Positions 1 through 9,008 of a DNA stretch of 64,000 nt are shown here, in pieces. Source of the DNA: Ornithinimicrobium pekingense DSM 21552 (GTDB lineage: Bacteria > Actinomycetota > Actinomycetes > Actinomycetales > Dermatophilaceae); the NCBI RefSeq assembly GCF_000421185.1, contig NZ_ATWJ01000013.1, positions 124,001 to 188,000 of the forward strand, given 5' to 3'. The notes under the pieces are model-generated. The model saw only the letters and a list, made by a program, of their open reading frames with translations, was not told the DNA's origin and did no database searches. Within the stretch, counting starts at the first letter, position 1, and every line of letters begins with the position of its first letter. The translations under genes were made by a program, and so were the position numbers.

Positions 1-857
1 AGCAGGCCGACGCGCTCGTCGTCTTCCCGCGCCCGGACCTGCAGCGCGACCTGCGGGCCCTGCTGCACCTGCGTGAGGACGAGCCCGTCCACGTCGTCCC
101 CGAGGGGATCGACGTCCACGCCCTCGAGCACGCCGACCGGCAGGTGGGGCTGGCGATGACGGGCGCGGCCCCGACCGCTCCGGTCGCCGCCGCGCTTGGC
201 GAGCTCGACGAGCTCCTGGCCACGCTGCCGCAGCAGCGCCGCGACCTGCCCCTGGTGCTCAGCGTCGGCCGCCTGCACCCGGTCAAGGGCATGGTCACCC
301 TGGCGCGGGCCTGGGCCGACCACCCGCACCTGGCCGACCGCTGCACGCTCGTCGTGGTCGGCGGCGACCTGGCGCGCCCGACCGCCGACGAGGCCGAGCA
401 GCTGGCCCTGCTCGACGCCGTGGTCCCCCGCCAGGACGGTCCCGCCCGTGGCTTCCTCCTCGCCGGGCACCGCAGCAACCCCACGGTGGCGGTGTGGCTG
501 TCGGCGGCGCGGCGCGGACGGCCCGGCCTGAGCGCGCCCGGCGGCGTCTACGTCTGCGCGAGCGTCAAGGAGGAGTTCGGCATCGCGCTGTGCGAGGCGC
601 TCGGCTCCGGGCTCGTGGTCGTCGCCCCCGACCACGGCGGGCCGCCCACCTACGTCGAGCACGGGCGGACCGGCGTCCTCGTGGAGACCACCGACCCGGT
701 CGCGCTCGCCGGAGCCGTCGCCGACGCCCTCGACCTGGCGGCCGCCCCCGACGCCCCGGCTCGCGAGGCTCACGCCCGGCAGGTGGTCGCCGACCGGTTC
801 AGCATCGAGACGATGGCCGGCGCGCTGGCGCGGGTCTACCGGGAGGTCGCGCGATGA
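1..857 (+). CDS. Glycosyltransferase family 4, C-terminal part (5' end outside window)
   Basis: The reading frame is open from base 3, so the true start lies before the window. The visible part carries the GT-B C-terminal domain: VVPEGID (the family's hinge motif, encoded near base 100), the donor-domain opening VLSVGRLHPVKG, and the nucleotide-sugar site KEEFGIALCEALGSG followed by PDHGGPPTYVEHGRTG. In GT4 enzymes the E-F-G-I-x-x-x-E element binds the sugar-nucleotide. Acceptor and donor sugars cannot be told. The stop overlaps the start of the next glycosyltransferase (ATGA), so the two are almost certainly co-translated and may act on the same glycan or glycolipid. Confidence 0.85.
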   Translation, partial: QADALVVFPRPDLQRDLRALLHLREDEPVHVVPEGIDVHALEHADRQVGLAMTGAAPTAPVAAALGELDELLATLPQQRRDLPLVLSVGRLHPVKGMVTLARAWADHPHLADRCTLVVVGGDLARPTADEAEQLALLDAVVPRQDGPARGFLLAGHRSNPTVAVWLSAARRGRPGLSAPGGVYVCASVKEEFGIALCEALGSGLVVVAPDHGGPPTYVEHGRTGVLVETTDPVALAGAVADALDLAAAPDAPAREAHARQVVADRFSIETMAGALARVYREVAR

Positions 858-2167
858 CCCTGCTCGTCGTCTCCCCCGACTACGCCTCCCACCTCTTCCC
901 GCTGGCCACCCTGGCCACGGCCTGGCGCGACGCAGGCGAGCGGGTGGTGGTGGCGACGGGCCCGGCGACCGACGCGCTGGTCCGCGGCTTTGGGATGGAG
1001 CGGGTCGACCTGCGGCTGGGGCGAGGGTCCAACCCCGGGGTCATCCGCGCCGAGGAGCAGCCCCGCGGCGAGGACGACGCGCTGCGCGGCTTCTTCGCCG
1101 CCACCCGCCGGGGCCCCGTGGCCACCCTGGCGTTCCAGGCCCGGGCGCGCCGGGACGACCTGCTGTGGGACCCCATCGACACCGCGCGGCGGGTGGAGGA
1201 GGTCGTCAGCCGGGTCCACCCCGACCACGTGCTTGTCGACCACCTGGCCTTCAGCGCGCGGCTGGCGCTGCGGGCCGCCGGCGTCCGGCACGCCGACGTG
1301 GTGCTGGGCCACCCCTCCGCGCTCGTGGTCGGGCACGACGAGGTCTACGGGCTGCCGCCCTCCTGGCCGGCCGCGATGCGACCGCCGGAGGAGGACCTGG
1401 CCGGGCTGCGGACGCTCTGCGAGGAGGTGCGCGACCGCTTCACCGCCGACTGGAACACCGCGCTCACCACCCTCGACCCCGGGGCCCCCGCCAGCCCGGA
1501 CGCCTTCGCCGAGACCGGTGACGTGCTGCTGCTCAACTACCCCGGTGAGCTGCACGAGCCGGGGCGGACCGGCCGGCTCGGGCCGCACGCCTTCCTCGGC
1601 TCGGCCGTCCGCGAGGAGCCGCCGGACAGCGAGGTCGAGCGCTGGCTCGCCTCCTCGGAGGCACCGGTCGTCTACGTCAGCCTGGGCAGCTTCCTGTCGG
1701 TCCGCTCCGACGTCCTCGCCCGCGTCGCCGCGGCGCTGCGCGACCTGGACGTGCGGGTGGCCCTGGCGACCGGCTCGACCGCACCCGCCGACCTCGGACC
1801 GCTCCCGCCGCACTGGCTCGTCCGCCCCGTCCTGCCCCAGGTCACGCTGCTGCGCGCCGCCCGGCTGGCCGTCACCCACGGCGGCAACAACAGCGTGACC
1901 GAGGCGCTGACCGCCGGGGTCCCCCTGCTCGTCCTGCCGCTGTCGACCGACCAGTTCGCGGGCGCCGCCGCCCTCGAGCGCACCGGTCTCGGGCTCGTCC
2001 GCGACCCCAACGTCGCGCCGCCCGAGGAGCTGCGGGAGGCCGTCCTCGGGCTCCTGACGCCGGACGCCGGGCGGGACGCAGCGCTCGCCCGGCTGGCGCA
2101 CGACCTCACGACCCGGCCCGGGCCGCAGCGCGCCCGCGCGGCGCTGCTCGACGGCATACCCGCCTAG
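854..2167 (+). CDS. GT1-like (UGT/MGT-type) glycosyltransferase
   Basis: A 437-residue GT-B protein. The N-terminus ([21 protein letters not shown]) is typical of the UGT/macrolide-glycosyltransferase group, the donor domain begins at [10 protein letters not shown], and [12 protein letters not shown] near residue 340 is the nucleotide-sugar binding H-G-G-x-x-S element, followed by [14 protein letters not shown]. The ATG at 854 is chosen because it overlaps the previous stop by four bases and gives a full-length family member; the frame is open upstream but reads through the GT4 gene. The stop codon shares the bases CTAG with the stop of the convergent hutI gene. Substrates are unknown; a glycoside natural product or cell-surface glycan is possible. 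Confidence 0.85.
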   Translation: MTLLVVSPDYASHLFPLATLATAWRDAGERVVVATGPATDALVRGFGMERVDLRLGRGSNPGVIRAEEQPRGEDDALRGFFAATRRGPVATLAFQARARRDDLLWDPIDTARRVEEVVSRVHPDHVLVDHLAFSARLALRAAGVRHADVVLGHPSALVVGHDEVYGLPPSWPAAMRPPEEDLAGLRTLCEEVRDRFTADWNTALTTLDPGAPASPDAFAETGDVLLLNYPGELHEPGRTGRLGPHAFLGSAVREEPPDSEVERWLASSEAPVVYVSLGSFLSVRSDVLARVAAALRDLDVRVALATGSTAPADLGPLPPHWLVRPVLPQVTLLRAARLAVTHGGNNSVTEALTAGVPLLVLPLSTDQFAGAAALERTGLGLVRDPNVAPPEELREAVLGLLTPDAGRDAALARLAHDLTTRPGPQRARAALLDGIPA

Positions 2168-3366
2168 ACCTCCAGCGCGCGCACGACCGGCACCCCGACG
2201 CGGTAGGGGATGTGCAGCCAGCTCGGCGCGTCGACGAGCGCGAGGTCGGCGCGCAGGCCGACGGCGACCCGCCCGATGTCGGTGCGGCGCAACGCCTGCG
2301 CGCCGCCGACGGTGGCCGCCCGCAGCGCCTCGGCGGGCGTCATCCCCATCTCCCGGACGGCGAGCGCGATCATCAGCGGCATCGAGGAGGAGTAGCAGGT
2401 GCCGGGGTTGCAGTCGCTGGCGATCGCCACGCGTGCACCGGCGTCGAGCAGCCGCCGCGCGTCGGGGTAGGGCTGGCGCGTCGAGAACTCCACGCCGGGC
2501 AGCAGCGTCGCCACGGTGTCGCTGCCGGCGAGCGCCTCGACGTCGGCGTCGGTGAGGTAGGTGCAGTGGTCGACGCTGGCGGCGCCGAGCTCGACCGCGA
2601 GCTGCGCGCCCGGGCCCTCGCCCAGCTGGTTGCCGTGCACGCGCAGCTCCAGGCCGGCGTCACGCCCCGCCTCCAGCACCCGGCGCGACTCCTGGCCGTC
2701 GAAGGCGTGCGGGCTCGCGGGCTCGCAGAAGACGTCGACCCACCGCGCGTGCGGCGCGCACGCCTGCAGCATCTCGCCGCAGACGAGGTCGAGGTATGCC
2801 GCGCGCCCGGCGGGGTCACGCCGGTCCGGGGGCACCACGTGAGCACCCAGGTAGGTCACCTCGGGGGTGACCTCGCGGGCCAGCCGCAGCGCCCGGACCT
2901 CGTCCTCGACGGTCAGCCCGTAGCCGCTCTTGACCTCCACCGTCGTCGTGCCCTGCGCGCGCATCTCCTGGACGCGGTGCTGCAGGGTGGCCCGCAGCTC
3001 GCCGTCGGTGGCCGCGCGGGTCGCCTCGACCGTGACCGCGATGCCGCCCCCGTCGTAGGGCGTGCCCGACATCCGGGCGGCGAACTCCGCGGAGCGGTCG
3101 CCGGCGAAGACCAGGTGGCTGTGGCTGTCGACGAAGCCGGGCACGACCGAACGGCCCTCCAGGTCGATGGCCCAGTCGGCCGCAGGCGCCTGGGCCGCCG
3201 GCCCCACCCACTCCACGGTCGGGGCGCTGTCCTCCCCGCCTCCGCCGATGACGACCGCGGCGTCGCGCAGGACGCCCAGGCCGGCGTGCAGGGGTTCGTC
3301 GACGGCTCCCTCGGTCGTCGACTCGCAGGTGACGAGCTCGGCGATGCCGGTGATGAGCATGCTCAT
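2164..3366 (-). CDS. hutI: Imidazolonepropionase
   Basis: Third step of histidine degradation: opens the imidazolone ring to give N-formimidoyl-L-glutamate, in the cytoplasm. It is a 400-residue amidohydrolase-superfamily protein. The metal-site motif [11 protein letters not shown], the HGNQLGEG segment, DHCTYLTD and the late SDCNPGT motif with its metal-binding Asp are all visible, in the usual order. The ATG at 3366 lies four bases after the hutF stop; AAGGAA within the hutF end can serve as ribosome site. Last gene of hut operon I (M20 enzyme, kinase, hutF, hutI). No terminator is needed by overlap: the stop shares bases with the convergent glycosyltransferase stop. Confidence 0.95.
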   Translation of the reverse strand: MSMLITGIAELVTCESTTEGAVDEPLHAGLGVLRDAAVVIGGGGEDSAPTVEWVGPAAQAPAADWAIDLEGRSVVPGFVDSHSHLVFAGDRSAEFAARMSGTPYDGGGIAVTVEATRAATDGELRATLQHRVQEMRAQGTTTVEVKSGYGLTVEDEVRALRLAREVTPEVTYLGAHVVPPDRRDPAGRAAYLDLVCGEMLQACAPHARWVDVFCEPASPHAFDGQESRRVLEAGRDAGLELRVHGNQLGEGPGAQLAVELGAASVDHCTYLTDADVEALAGSDTVATLLPGVEFSTRQPYPDARRLLDAGARVAIASDCNPGTCYSSSMPLMIALAVREMGMTPAEALRAATVGGAQALRRTDIGRVAVGLRADLALVDAPSWLHIPYRVGVPVVRALEV

Positions 3367-3370
3367 GGGC

Positions 3371-4741
3371 TCAGCGTTCCTTCCACAGGGGGGTGATGGC
3401 CTCGTGCAGCAGGCGCCCGACGTCGCCGAGCCGGTGCCTCCTGGCCTCGACGACGACCCGGCCGTCCACGACGACCGTGTCGACGTCGGCGGCCGTGGCC
3501 GCGAGCAGGATCTGGCCGGGGTCGGACCCGGCGGTGCGCACCGTGTCGTCGCGGACGGCGACGAGGTCGGCCCGGGCCCCGACCTCGAGGCGGCCGGCGT
3601 CGGGCCAGCCGATGCTGCCGTGCGCGGTCGCGGCCTCCAGCAGGGCCGCCGGGGCCAGCCGGCCCCGCCGCAGGCTGGCGAGGCGCTCGTGCATCTCCAG
3701 CGCCCGCGCCTCCTCCAGCAGGTCGACGACCGCGTGCTGGTCGGAGCCGAGCGAGAGCCGGGCGCCGGCGTCGCGCAGCGCGACCGCCGGGCCGATGCCG
3801 TCGGCGAGGTCACGCTCGGTGGTGGGGCAGAAGCAGGCCCACGACCGGTGGCCGCCGAGCAGCCCCACGTCCTCGTCGGTCAGGTGGGTGGCGTGGACGG
3901 CCGACAGGTCCGGCCCCAGCACGCCCTCGGCCTCGAGCAGCCCGGCCGGGGTGCGGCCGTGGGCCGCCAGGCAGGCCTCGTTCTCGGCCGGTTGCTCCGA
4001 CAGGTGCACGTGCAGCGGGGTCCCTTCCGCACCGGTGCCGCCGGGGTGCGGCCGCGACCGGGCGGCCGCGGCCACCGCACCCAGCTGGTCGCGCGGCACG
4101 GCCCGCACGGAGTGGACGGCGCCGCCGACCCGCAGGTGCTCCGGGCCCCCGTCGAGGTGGTCGCGCAGCTCGCCGACCCGCGCCGCCCACGCCCCGGCGT
4201 CCCCGTCGCCGAAGCGCAGCTGCGGGCCCTCGAGCGCCGCATACCCGTCGGCGCCGAGCCCGCCGGAGAGGTAGCAGGTATCCAGCAGCGTCAGCCGGAC
4301 GCCGGCCTCGCACGCGGCCTCGACGAGCGCGTGCCCCATGGCGTTGGCGTCGGCGTAGCGGGTGCCGCCCGGCCCGTGGTGCAGGTAGTGGAACTCCCCG
4401 ACCGCGGTGACGCCGGCCAGCGCCATCTCGGCGTAGGCGGCCCGGGCGAGCGTCAGGTAGCTGTCGGGGTCGAGCTGGGCGGCGACGGCATACATGCCCT
4501 CGCGCCAGGTCCAGAAGGTGCCGCCCCCGGCGTGCGTGCGCCCGCGCAGCGCCCGGTGGAAGGCGTGGCTGTGGCTGTTGGCCAGGCCGGGCAGCACGAC
4601 CCCGGGCAGGACCCGGTCGCCCGCCTCGGCGGACCGACCGGCGTCCACGGCGGTGAACCGGCCGTCCTCGATGGTCAGGCGCACGTCCCGCGCGGGGCCG
4701 TCGGGCAGGTGGGCGTGCGCGGCGAACCAGGTCGTGCTCAC
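3371..4741 (-). CDS. hutF: Formimidoylglutamate deiminase
   Basis: Converts N-formimidoyl-L-glutamate to N-formyl-L-glutamate and ammonia, the branch of histidine degradation used by pseudomonads and many actinobacteria. About 456 residues, amidohydrolase fold: [12 protein letters not shown] (H-x-H metal site), [30 protein letters not shown] and [18 protein letters not shown] are characteristic of HutF. The GTG at 4741 overlaps the stop of the kinase gene (GTGA), which fixes the start. It sits directly upstream of hutI in the same operon. Confidence 0.95.
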   Translation of the reverse strand: MSTTWFAAHAHLPDGPARDVRLTIEDGRFTAVDAGRSAEAGDRVLPGVVLPGLANSHSHAFHRALRGRTHAGGGTFWTWREGMYAVAAQLDPDSYLTLARAAYAEMALAGVTAVGEFHYLHHGPGGTRYADANAMGHALVEAACEAGVRLTLLDTCYLSGGLGADGYAALEGPQLRFGDGDAGAWAARVGELRDHLDGGPEHLRVGGAVHSVRAVPRDQLGAVAAAARSRPHPGGTGAEGTPLHVHLSEQPAENEACLAAHGRTPAGLLEAEGVLGPDLSAVHATHLTDEDVGLLGGHRSWACFCPTTERDLADGIGPAVALRDAGARLSLGSDQHAVVDLLEEARALEMHERLASLRRGRLAPAALLEAATAHGSIGWPDAGRLEVGARADLVAVRDDTVRTAGSDPGQILLAATAADVDTVVVDGRVVVEARRHRLGDVGRLLHEAITPLWKER

Positions 4742-5229
4742 CGTTCGCCCCCGGTGGACGGTGCGGCGGCGAGCGCGTCGACGCGGTCCACGACCTCGTC
4801 CGGGGCCAGCTCGGAGGTGTCGAGGACGAGGTCGGCGCCCCGGCGCAGCAGCGGCTCGTAGCGCTCCTGGTCGGCGCGCACCCGCTCGAGCTCGCCGGGC
4901 TCCTTGCCGAAGTCGTTGCCGGGCCGCACGCCCAGCCGCTCCCGCAGGACGGGCCACGGCGCGACCAGCACGACCACGTGGTCGACGAGGGGGTAGAGCT
5001 CGGCCTGCCCGTCGCCGGTCGCCGCGACGACGAGCGGCCGGTCGTGCCGCGGCTGCTGCAGGATCGCCCGGATCTCCGGCAGACGCAGGTCGGTGCGGTC
5101 GGGGTGCTCGTCGACGAGGCCGTCCTCGTCGGTGTCCACGGTGCGCCAGCCCCGCCCCCGCAGCGCCTCCAGGACCGTCGACTTGCCGGTGCCGGACATG
5201 CCGGTGAGCAGCACCTTCGTGGCCGTCAT
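4738..5229 (-). CDS. P-loop kinase-like ATPase inside the hut operon
   Basis: A 163-residue protein opening MTATKVLLTGMSGTGKSTVLEAL, where GMSGTGKST is a Walker A loop, followed by WRTVDTDEDG, an acidic DxD segment like the substrate site of shikimate/gluconate/cytidylate-type kinases. VVAATGD and LVDHVVVLVAPWPVLRERL resemble the lid region of small-molecule kinases. It overlaps both neighbours by four bases (ATGA upstream, GTGA downstream), so it is translated with the M20 enzyme and HutF. No kinase is needed in the known hut pathway, so the substrate is unknown. A phosphotransfer or regulatory role is inference. Confidence 0.75.
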   Translation of the reverse strand: MTATKVLLTGMSGTGKSTVLEALRGRGWRTVDTDEDGLVDEHPDRTDLRLPEIRAILQQPRHDRPLVVAATGDGQAELYPLVDHVVVLVAPWPVLRERLGVRPGNDFGKEPGELERVRADQERYEPLLRRGADLVLDTSELAPDEVVDRVDALAAAPSTGGER

Positions 5230-6524
5230 GCCGCCCCGTCCTGCGGCCCGTCGCCGGTCGTCGCGCCACCGGTCGTCAGGTCGCGCAGGCAGTCGGCGAG
5301 CGCGGCGACCCCGGCGTGGCAGTCGGCGGCCTCGGCGTGCTCGGCCGGGCTGTGCGAGACCCCGGTCGGGTTGCGCACGAAGAGCATGGTGCTCGGCACG
5401 CCCGCGGTGGCCAGGATGCCGGCGTCGTGGCCGGCACCGGTGCCCAGGACCGGCGCGGAGACCTCGGCGTCGCGGTCGAGCACGCGACGCAGGCGCTCGC
5501 TCAGGCCCTGGTCGAAGCGGGTGGTCGGCGTCCAGCTCTCCCGCGTGACCGTCGCGCCCATCTCCTCGCCGCGGGCCGTGAGCTCGGCGACCGTCGCGAC
5601 CACCTGCTCCTCGTCGGCGCCGCGGGCGTCGAGCCAGCCGGTGACGTGGGAGGGTATGGCGTTCACGCCGCCGGGGGTGACGTGCACCTTGCCGACCGTG
5701 GCCACGCACCCGCGCTGCGTGGCGACGTGGCGCGCCCCGAGGACGAGGTCGGCATACCCGAGCATGGCGTCGCGGCGGTCCTGCAGACGCGTGGTGCCGG
5801 CGTGGTTGGCCTCGCCAGGGAAGTCGAAGCGCCACCGTCCGTGCGGCCAGATGTCGCTGGCGACGGCGACCGGGGCGCCGAGGTCGACGAGCGCGCGCCC
5901 CTGCTCCACGTGCAGCTCGACGAAGGCGCCGACACGGGCGAGCGTCTGCGGGTCGGGTCCGAGATCGTCCGGGTCGCGGCCGGCGGCGCGCAAGGCCTCG
6001 GCGTAGGTGGTGCCGTCGGCGTCGGTGAGGGCGAGGGCCCTGGCCGGGTCGAGCTGGCCGGTGAGCACGCGCGACCCGGCGCAGGCGATGCCGAAGCGGG
6101 CGCCCTCCTCGTCGACGAAGTTGGTGACGGCGACGGGCACCTGCGGCCGCACCCCCGCCTCGCGGAGCCGGTCGACCGCGGCGAGCGCGGAGACGACGCC
6201 GAGCGGGCCGTCGAAGGCGCCGCCGTCCGGCACGGAGTCGAGGTGGGAGCCGGTGACGACCGCCCGGCGGCCGGCGGCCACGGCGTCGTCGACCGTGCCC
6301 GGCCCGTCCCACCACCAGCCCCACTGGTTGCCGACGCGGTCGGTGGTCAGCTCCAGCCCCCGGCGGGCGCACTCGCCGGCGAACCACTCGCGCAGCGTGT
6401 GGTCCTCGGCCGTCCAGGCGAAGCGGCGGTAGCCGCCGCTGCGCGCCTGCCCGACGGACTCCAGGTCTGACCACATGGCGTCGAAGGCCGCCAGGCTGCC
6501 GCTCCCGCTCCTGCGTGCGCTCAC
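5226..6524 (-). CDS. M20-family amidohydrolase (AllC/N-carbamoylase-like), hut operon
   Basis: A 432-residue zinc amidohydrolase of the allantoate amidohydrolase/N-carbamoyl-L-amino-acid hydrolase group. Metal ligands are visible in GSHLDSVPDGGAFDGPLG, NFVDEEGARFG and ELHVEQG; ANHAGTT belongs to the dimerisation/substrate domain; GAGHDAG and VSHSPAEHA close the active site. First gene of hut operon I. The start is GTG at 6524; a -10 box TAGAGT ends seven bases before it, so the mRNA is probably leaderless. The hut dyad lies at 6580-6595. Because no HutG is seen, this enzyme is a good candidate for N-formylglutamate deformylation; allantoate or another N-carbamoyl substrate remains possible. 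Confidence 0.8.
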   Translation of the reverse strand: MSARRSGSGSLAAFDAMWSDLESVGQARSGGYRRFAWTAEDHTLREWFAGECARRGLELTTDRVGNQWGWWWDGPGTVDDAVAAGRRAVVTGSHLDSVPDGGAFDGPLGVVSALAAVDRLREAGVRPQVPVAVTNFVDEEGARFGIACAGSRVLTGQLDPARALALTDADGTTYAEALRAAGRDPDDLGPDPQTLARVGAFVELHVEQGRALVDLGAPVAVASDIWPHGRWRFDFPGEANHAGTTRLQDRRDAMLGYADLVLGARHVATQRGCVATVGKVHVTPGGVNAIPSHVTGWLDARGADEEQVVATVAELTARGEEMGATVTRESWTPTTRFDQGLSERLRRVLDRDAEVSAPVLGTGAGHDAGILATAGVPSTMLFVRNPTGVSHSPAEHAEAADCHAGVAALADCLRDLTTGGATTGDGPQDGAA

Positions 6525-6579
6525 GGGTCCGACTCTAGGAGGGAGCCTGGGGTCGCGTCGGCCCGCCCCGCCAGGACGC

Positions 6580-6595
6580 GTCCGGGATGTGAGAC
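6580..6595. promoter_or_regulatory. Candidate hut operator, site 1
   Basis: GTCCGGGATGTGAGAC, an imperfect dyad centred about 63 bases upstream of the GTG of the M20-kinase-hutF-hutI operon. Near-identical 16-mers precede hutU (12092) and hutH (14993). The distance from the presumed leaderless start suits an activator site, though this is inference. Confidence 0.6.
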
Positions 6596-6614
6596 CCGGC
6601 GGGCGGGGCAGCCG

Positions 6615-7151
6615 TCAGGTGGTCGCGCCGGGCGCCCGCAGGCGCGAGGTGATGTCGGCGCACTCGAGGCAGACGTCCTCCGGCACCACGCCCGCCCGCA
6701 TGAGCCAGCCGAAGACGACGCACCCCACGCACAGGCCGGCCAGCGCCTCGAGCGCCGGGAAGACGGCCATGACGACGGCGACGACCAGCACCGCGGTGCC
6801 GAGCCAGGCCGCACCGGTGGCCAGGTGCAGCAGCCACAGCACGGAGGCGAGGCCCGTCAGGACCGCACCGACGGCGGCGGCGAAGCGCTTGGGGGTGCCG
6901 GCGGTCGGGTGCGGCAGGGCCGGGACGCGCGGCCGCACCCAGCGGCTCACCACGCGGGCGAGGGGGCTGACCCGGGGGCCGAGGGTCGCACGGAGGGTGA
7001 AGTCTGCCGCGAGCGGCAGGAAGACCCACCACTGCTGCAGGGCGAGCATGAGCAGGACGGCGAGGAGGACGACCCCGGCGGTCAGCCGGGCGGTCACCTC
7101 GTCGACGACGGCGGGGAAGCGTGAGCGCATCACCACATGATGCATCACCAT
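6615..7151 (-). CDS. DUF4395-type integral membrane protein
   Basis: About 178 residues. Two hydrophobic stretches follow a short N-terminus (LTAGVVLLAVLLMLALQQ and WVFLPLAADFTLR), then a basic loop with WVRPRVPALPHPTAGTPKRFA, then two more hydrophobic stretches. Cysteine pairs near the end (LCVGC and CLEC) fit the DUF4395 family, whose members are often linked to thioredoxin-like proteins. Function unknown. Several in-frame ATGs (7151, 7145, 7130) are possible and none has a clear ribosome site; the first is given. The short AT-rich stretch at 7130-7165 is the likely divergent promoter region shared with the YbaK gene. Confidence 0.65.
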   Translation of the reverse strand: MVMHHVVMRSRFPAVVDEVTARLTAGVVLLAVLLMLALQQWWVFLPLAADFTLRATLGPRVSPLARVVSRWVRPRVPALPHPTAGTPKRFAAAVGAVLTGLASVLWLLHLATGAAWLGTAVLVVAVVMAVFPALEALAGLCVGCVVFGWLMRAGVVPEDVCLECADITSRLRAPGATT

Positions 7152-7202
7152 AGCAGTCGTTATGAAATCGCGAGGTGGGCGCACCGGCGGTAGCGTGCGC
7201 CC

Positions 7203-7685
7203 ATGAGCGAGGAACGGGCCCTGCACGCGGTCGTGGCCAGCGGTCTGCCCTACGCGGTCACGCGGCACGGTCGCGTCGGGAGCCTGGCGGAGGCTGCGGC
7301 CGTCCGCGGCGTGGAGCCGCGCGACATCGTCAAGACGCTGGTGGTGCGGCGCGCCGAGGGCGACTACCTCTTCGTCCTCGTGCCCGGCGACCGCGAGATC
7401 GCCTGGCCCAAGCTGCGCGAGCTGCTCGGGGTCAGCCGGCTGTCGATGCCGGAGGCCGCGGTGGCCCAGGAGGCGACGGGCTACGAGCGCGGGACGATCA
7501 CGCCCTTCGGGTCGACGACGGCGTGGCCGGTGGTGGCGGACGCCTCGCTCACCGGTGACCCGCAGCGCAGGATCTCGGTCGGTGCCGGTGCGCACGGCGT
7601 CGCTGTCACCGTGGGGGCGGAGGCCGCGCTGGCGTTCTGGGACGCGCAGGTCGCCGACGTCACCGAGCCGCTCGGGACGCCCTGA
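7203..7685 (+). CDS. YbaK/EbsC-family aminoacyl-tRNA editing protein
   Basis: A 160-residue single-domain protein of the YbaK/ProX superfamily, which hydrolyses misacylated tRNAs such as Cys-tRNA(Pro) in trans. Visible family features: VVASGLPYAVTRH near the N-terminus, RDIVKTLVVR with the conserved substrate-contacting lysine, the loop LVPGDREI, and ISVGAGAHGVAVTV near the C-terminus. TAGCGT at 7191-7196 is followed by six bases and then the ATG, so the message is probably leaderless. The stop lies two bases from the convergent MFS gene stop. Which tRNA is edited cannot be told. Confidence 0.85.
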   Translation: MSEERALHAVVASGLPYAVTRHGRVGSLAEAAAVRGVEPRDIVKTLVVRRAEGDYLFVLVPGDREIAWPKLRELLGVSRLSMPEAAVAQEATGYERGTITPFGSTTAWPVVADASLTGDPQRRISVGAGAHGVAVTVGAEAALAFWDAQVADVTEPLGTP

Positions 7686-7687
7686 CC

Positions 7688-8998
7688 TCAGCCCTTGCTG
7701 ACGTCGGGCAGGGTCCGGGCGACCCCGACGCCGACGAGACCCAGGGCCGCGAGGAAGACGAGCGCGGCGACCGGGCCGAGCAGCGCGAGCGCGCTGGAGG
7801 CGGCCCCCACGACCAGCAGCAGCACGCCGATCGCGGTGTTGGAGACCGCGACATAGCTGGTGCGCCGCTCCTCCCCCGCCATGTCCACCACGTAGGTCTT
7901 GCGGGCGACGCGCACGCCGGTGTGGGCCAGGGCCAGCAGCAGGTAGGTCACGGGGTAGAGCCACCACGTCCCCCGCGTCGCCGGCCACAGGTGCAGGCCC
8001 AGGAAGGCCACCACCAGCACGCTCGCCCCGGCGGCCGCACCGGTCATCAGGCGCTGGGAGGACCGGTCGGCCCACCGCCCGAAGAAGCGGCCGCCGACGA
8101 GCCCGGCGACGCCCTGGGCGATGACGAAGGGGCCCAGCCCCGCCAGGCTGGTCTCGCCCTCCTGCGCCGCGAGCGCGACGACGAAGGGCGGCGACAGGGC
8201 CGAGACCAGCAGCAGCCCCCGCGCCCAGACGAACCTGCGGAACGGTGCGTCCTCGCGCAGCAGCCGCCACGAGGTGGTGACCCACCCCTCCTGGTCGGAC
8301 GCCTCCACCGGCTCACCCTCGGGCTCACGGACCGCGGCGTAGACCGCCAGGGCCAGCACCCACGCTCCCGCGGCCGCGCCGAGCAGGACCGCCAGGACCG
8401 TGACGCCGACCTCGTCCCCGCCGAGCACGCGGATGCCGAGGCCCAGGGTGATGGCCACGGCGCCGGAGAGCAGCGTCGACAGACCGTTGATCTGCCCGCG
8501 CTCCCCCTTGGGCACGGTGCGGCCCAGGACGTCCTTGCCGGCGAGGGAGCTCAACGAGCGGGACAGCGAGAAGACGCCCAGGAGCAGCACCACGGCCACG
8601 CCGGCCGCCCAGCCGGTGAGGCCGGCGACCGCGAGCGCCATACCCGCGGTGGAGACGGCCTGGCCTGCCGCGCCCCACAGCCAGAAGTGCCGCCGCCGGG
8701 CCGAGCGCTGCAGCACCGGCGACATCGCCGCCTGCGGCAGCATCGAGCCGGACTCCCGGACGGGCACGAGCAGGCCCAGCACGGCGGCCGGGGCACCGAC
8801 GGCGGTCAGCGCCCACGGCAGCACGGTCTTGGCGTTGACGACCTGGTCGCCGGTGGCCTGCAGGGTGTTGGCCGCGATCTGCAGCAGGCCGTTGCGCCCG
8901 GTGCTCCGCTGCTCCTCGAGGTCCTGGTCGTCCCGGTCGGCGCGGACGAGGGCCTGGTAGAGGCGGGCGGTCGAGGTCACCGGGTCATCGTGCCGCAC
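7688..8998 (-). CDS. Major facilitator superfamily transporter
   Basis: A roughly 436-residue polytopic protein with about 12 hydrophobic segments, a hydrophilic central loop (EPEGEPVEASDQEG) and short basic loops between helices 2 and 3 (LQRSARRRH). The GTG at 8998 begins ten bases after the stop of the YjiH-type gene, so it may be the third gene of hut operon II; a second GTG at 8980 is also possible and neither has a strong ribosome site. Substrate unknown. The position makes transport of histidine, urocanate or a breakdown product a testable idea, not a conclusion. Confidence 0.8.
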   Translation of the reverse strand: MRHDDPVTSTARLYQALVRADRDDQDLEEQRSTGRNGLLQIAANTLQATGDQVVNAKTVLPWALTAVGAPAAVLGLLVPVRESGSMLPQAAMSPVLQRSARRRHFWLWGAAGQAVSTAGMALAVAGLTGWAAGVAVVLLLGVFSLSRSLSSLAGKDVLGRTVPKGERGQINGLSTLLSGAVAITLGLGIRVLGGDEVGVTVLAVLLGAAAGAWVLALAVYAAVREPEGEPVEASDQEGWVTTSWRLLREDAPFRRFVWARGLLLVSALSPPFVVALAAQEGETSLAGLGPFVIAQGVAGLVGGRFFGRWADRSSQRLMTGAAAGASVLVVAFLGLHLWPATRGTWWLYPVTYLLLALAHTGVRVARKTYVVDMAGEERRTSYVAVSNTAIGVLLLVVGAASSALALLGPVAALVFLAALGLVGVGVARTLPDVSKG

Positions 8999-9008
8999 GA
9001 CCCGGCCG

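Noticed and set aside
2164-2167. Missing terminator or misassembly at the overlapping stops of hutI and the glycosyltransferase
   Set aside because: Both proteins are full length and end naturally; sharing CTAG is normal in compact genomes.
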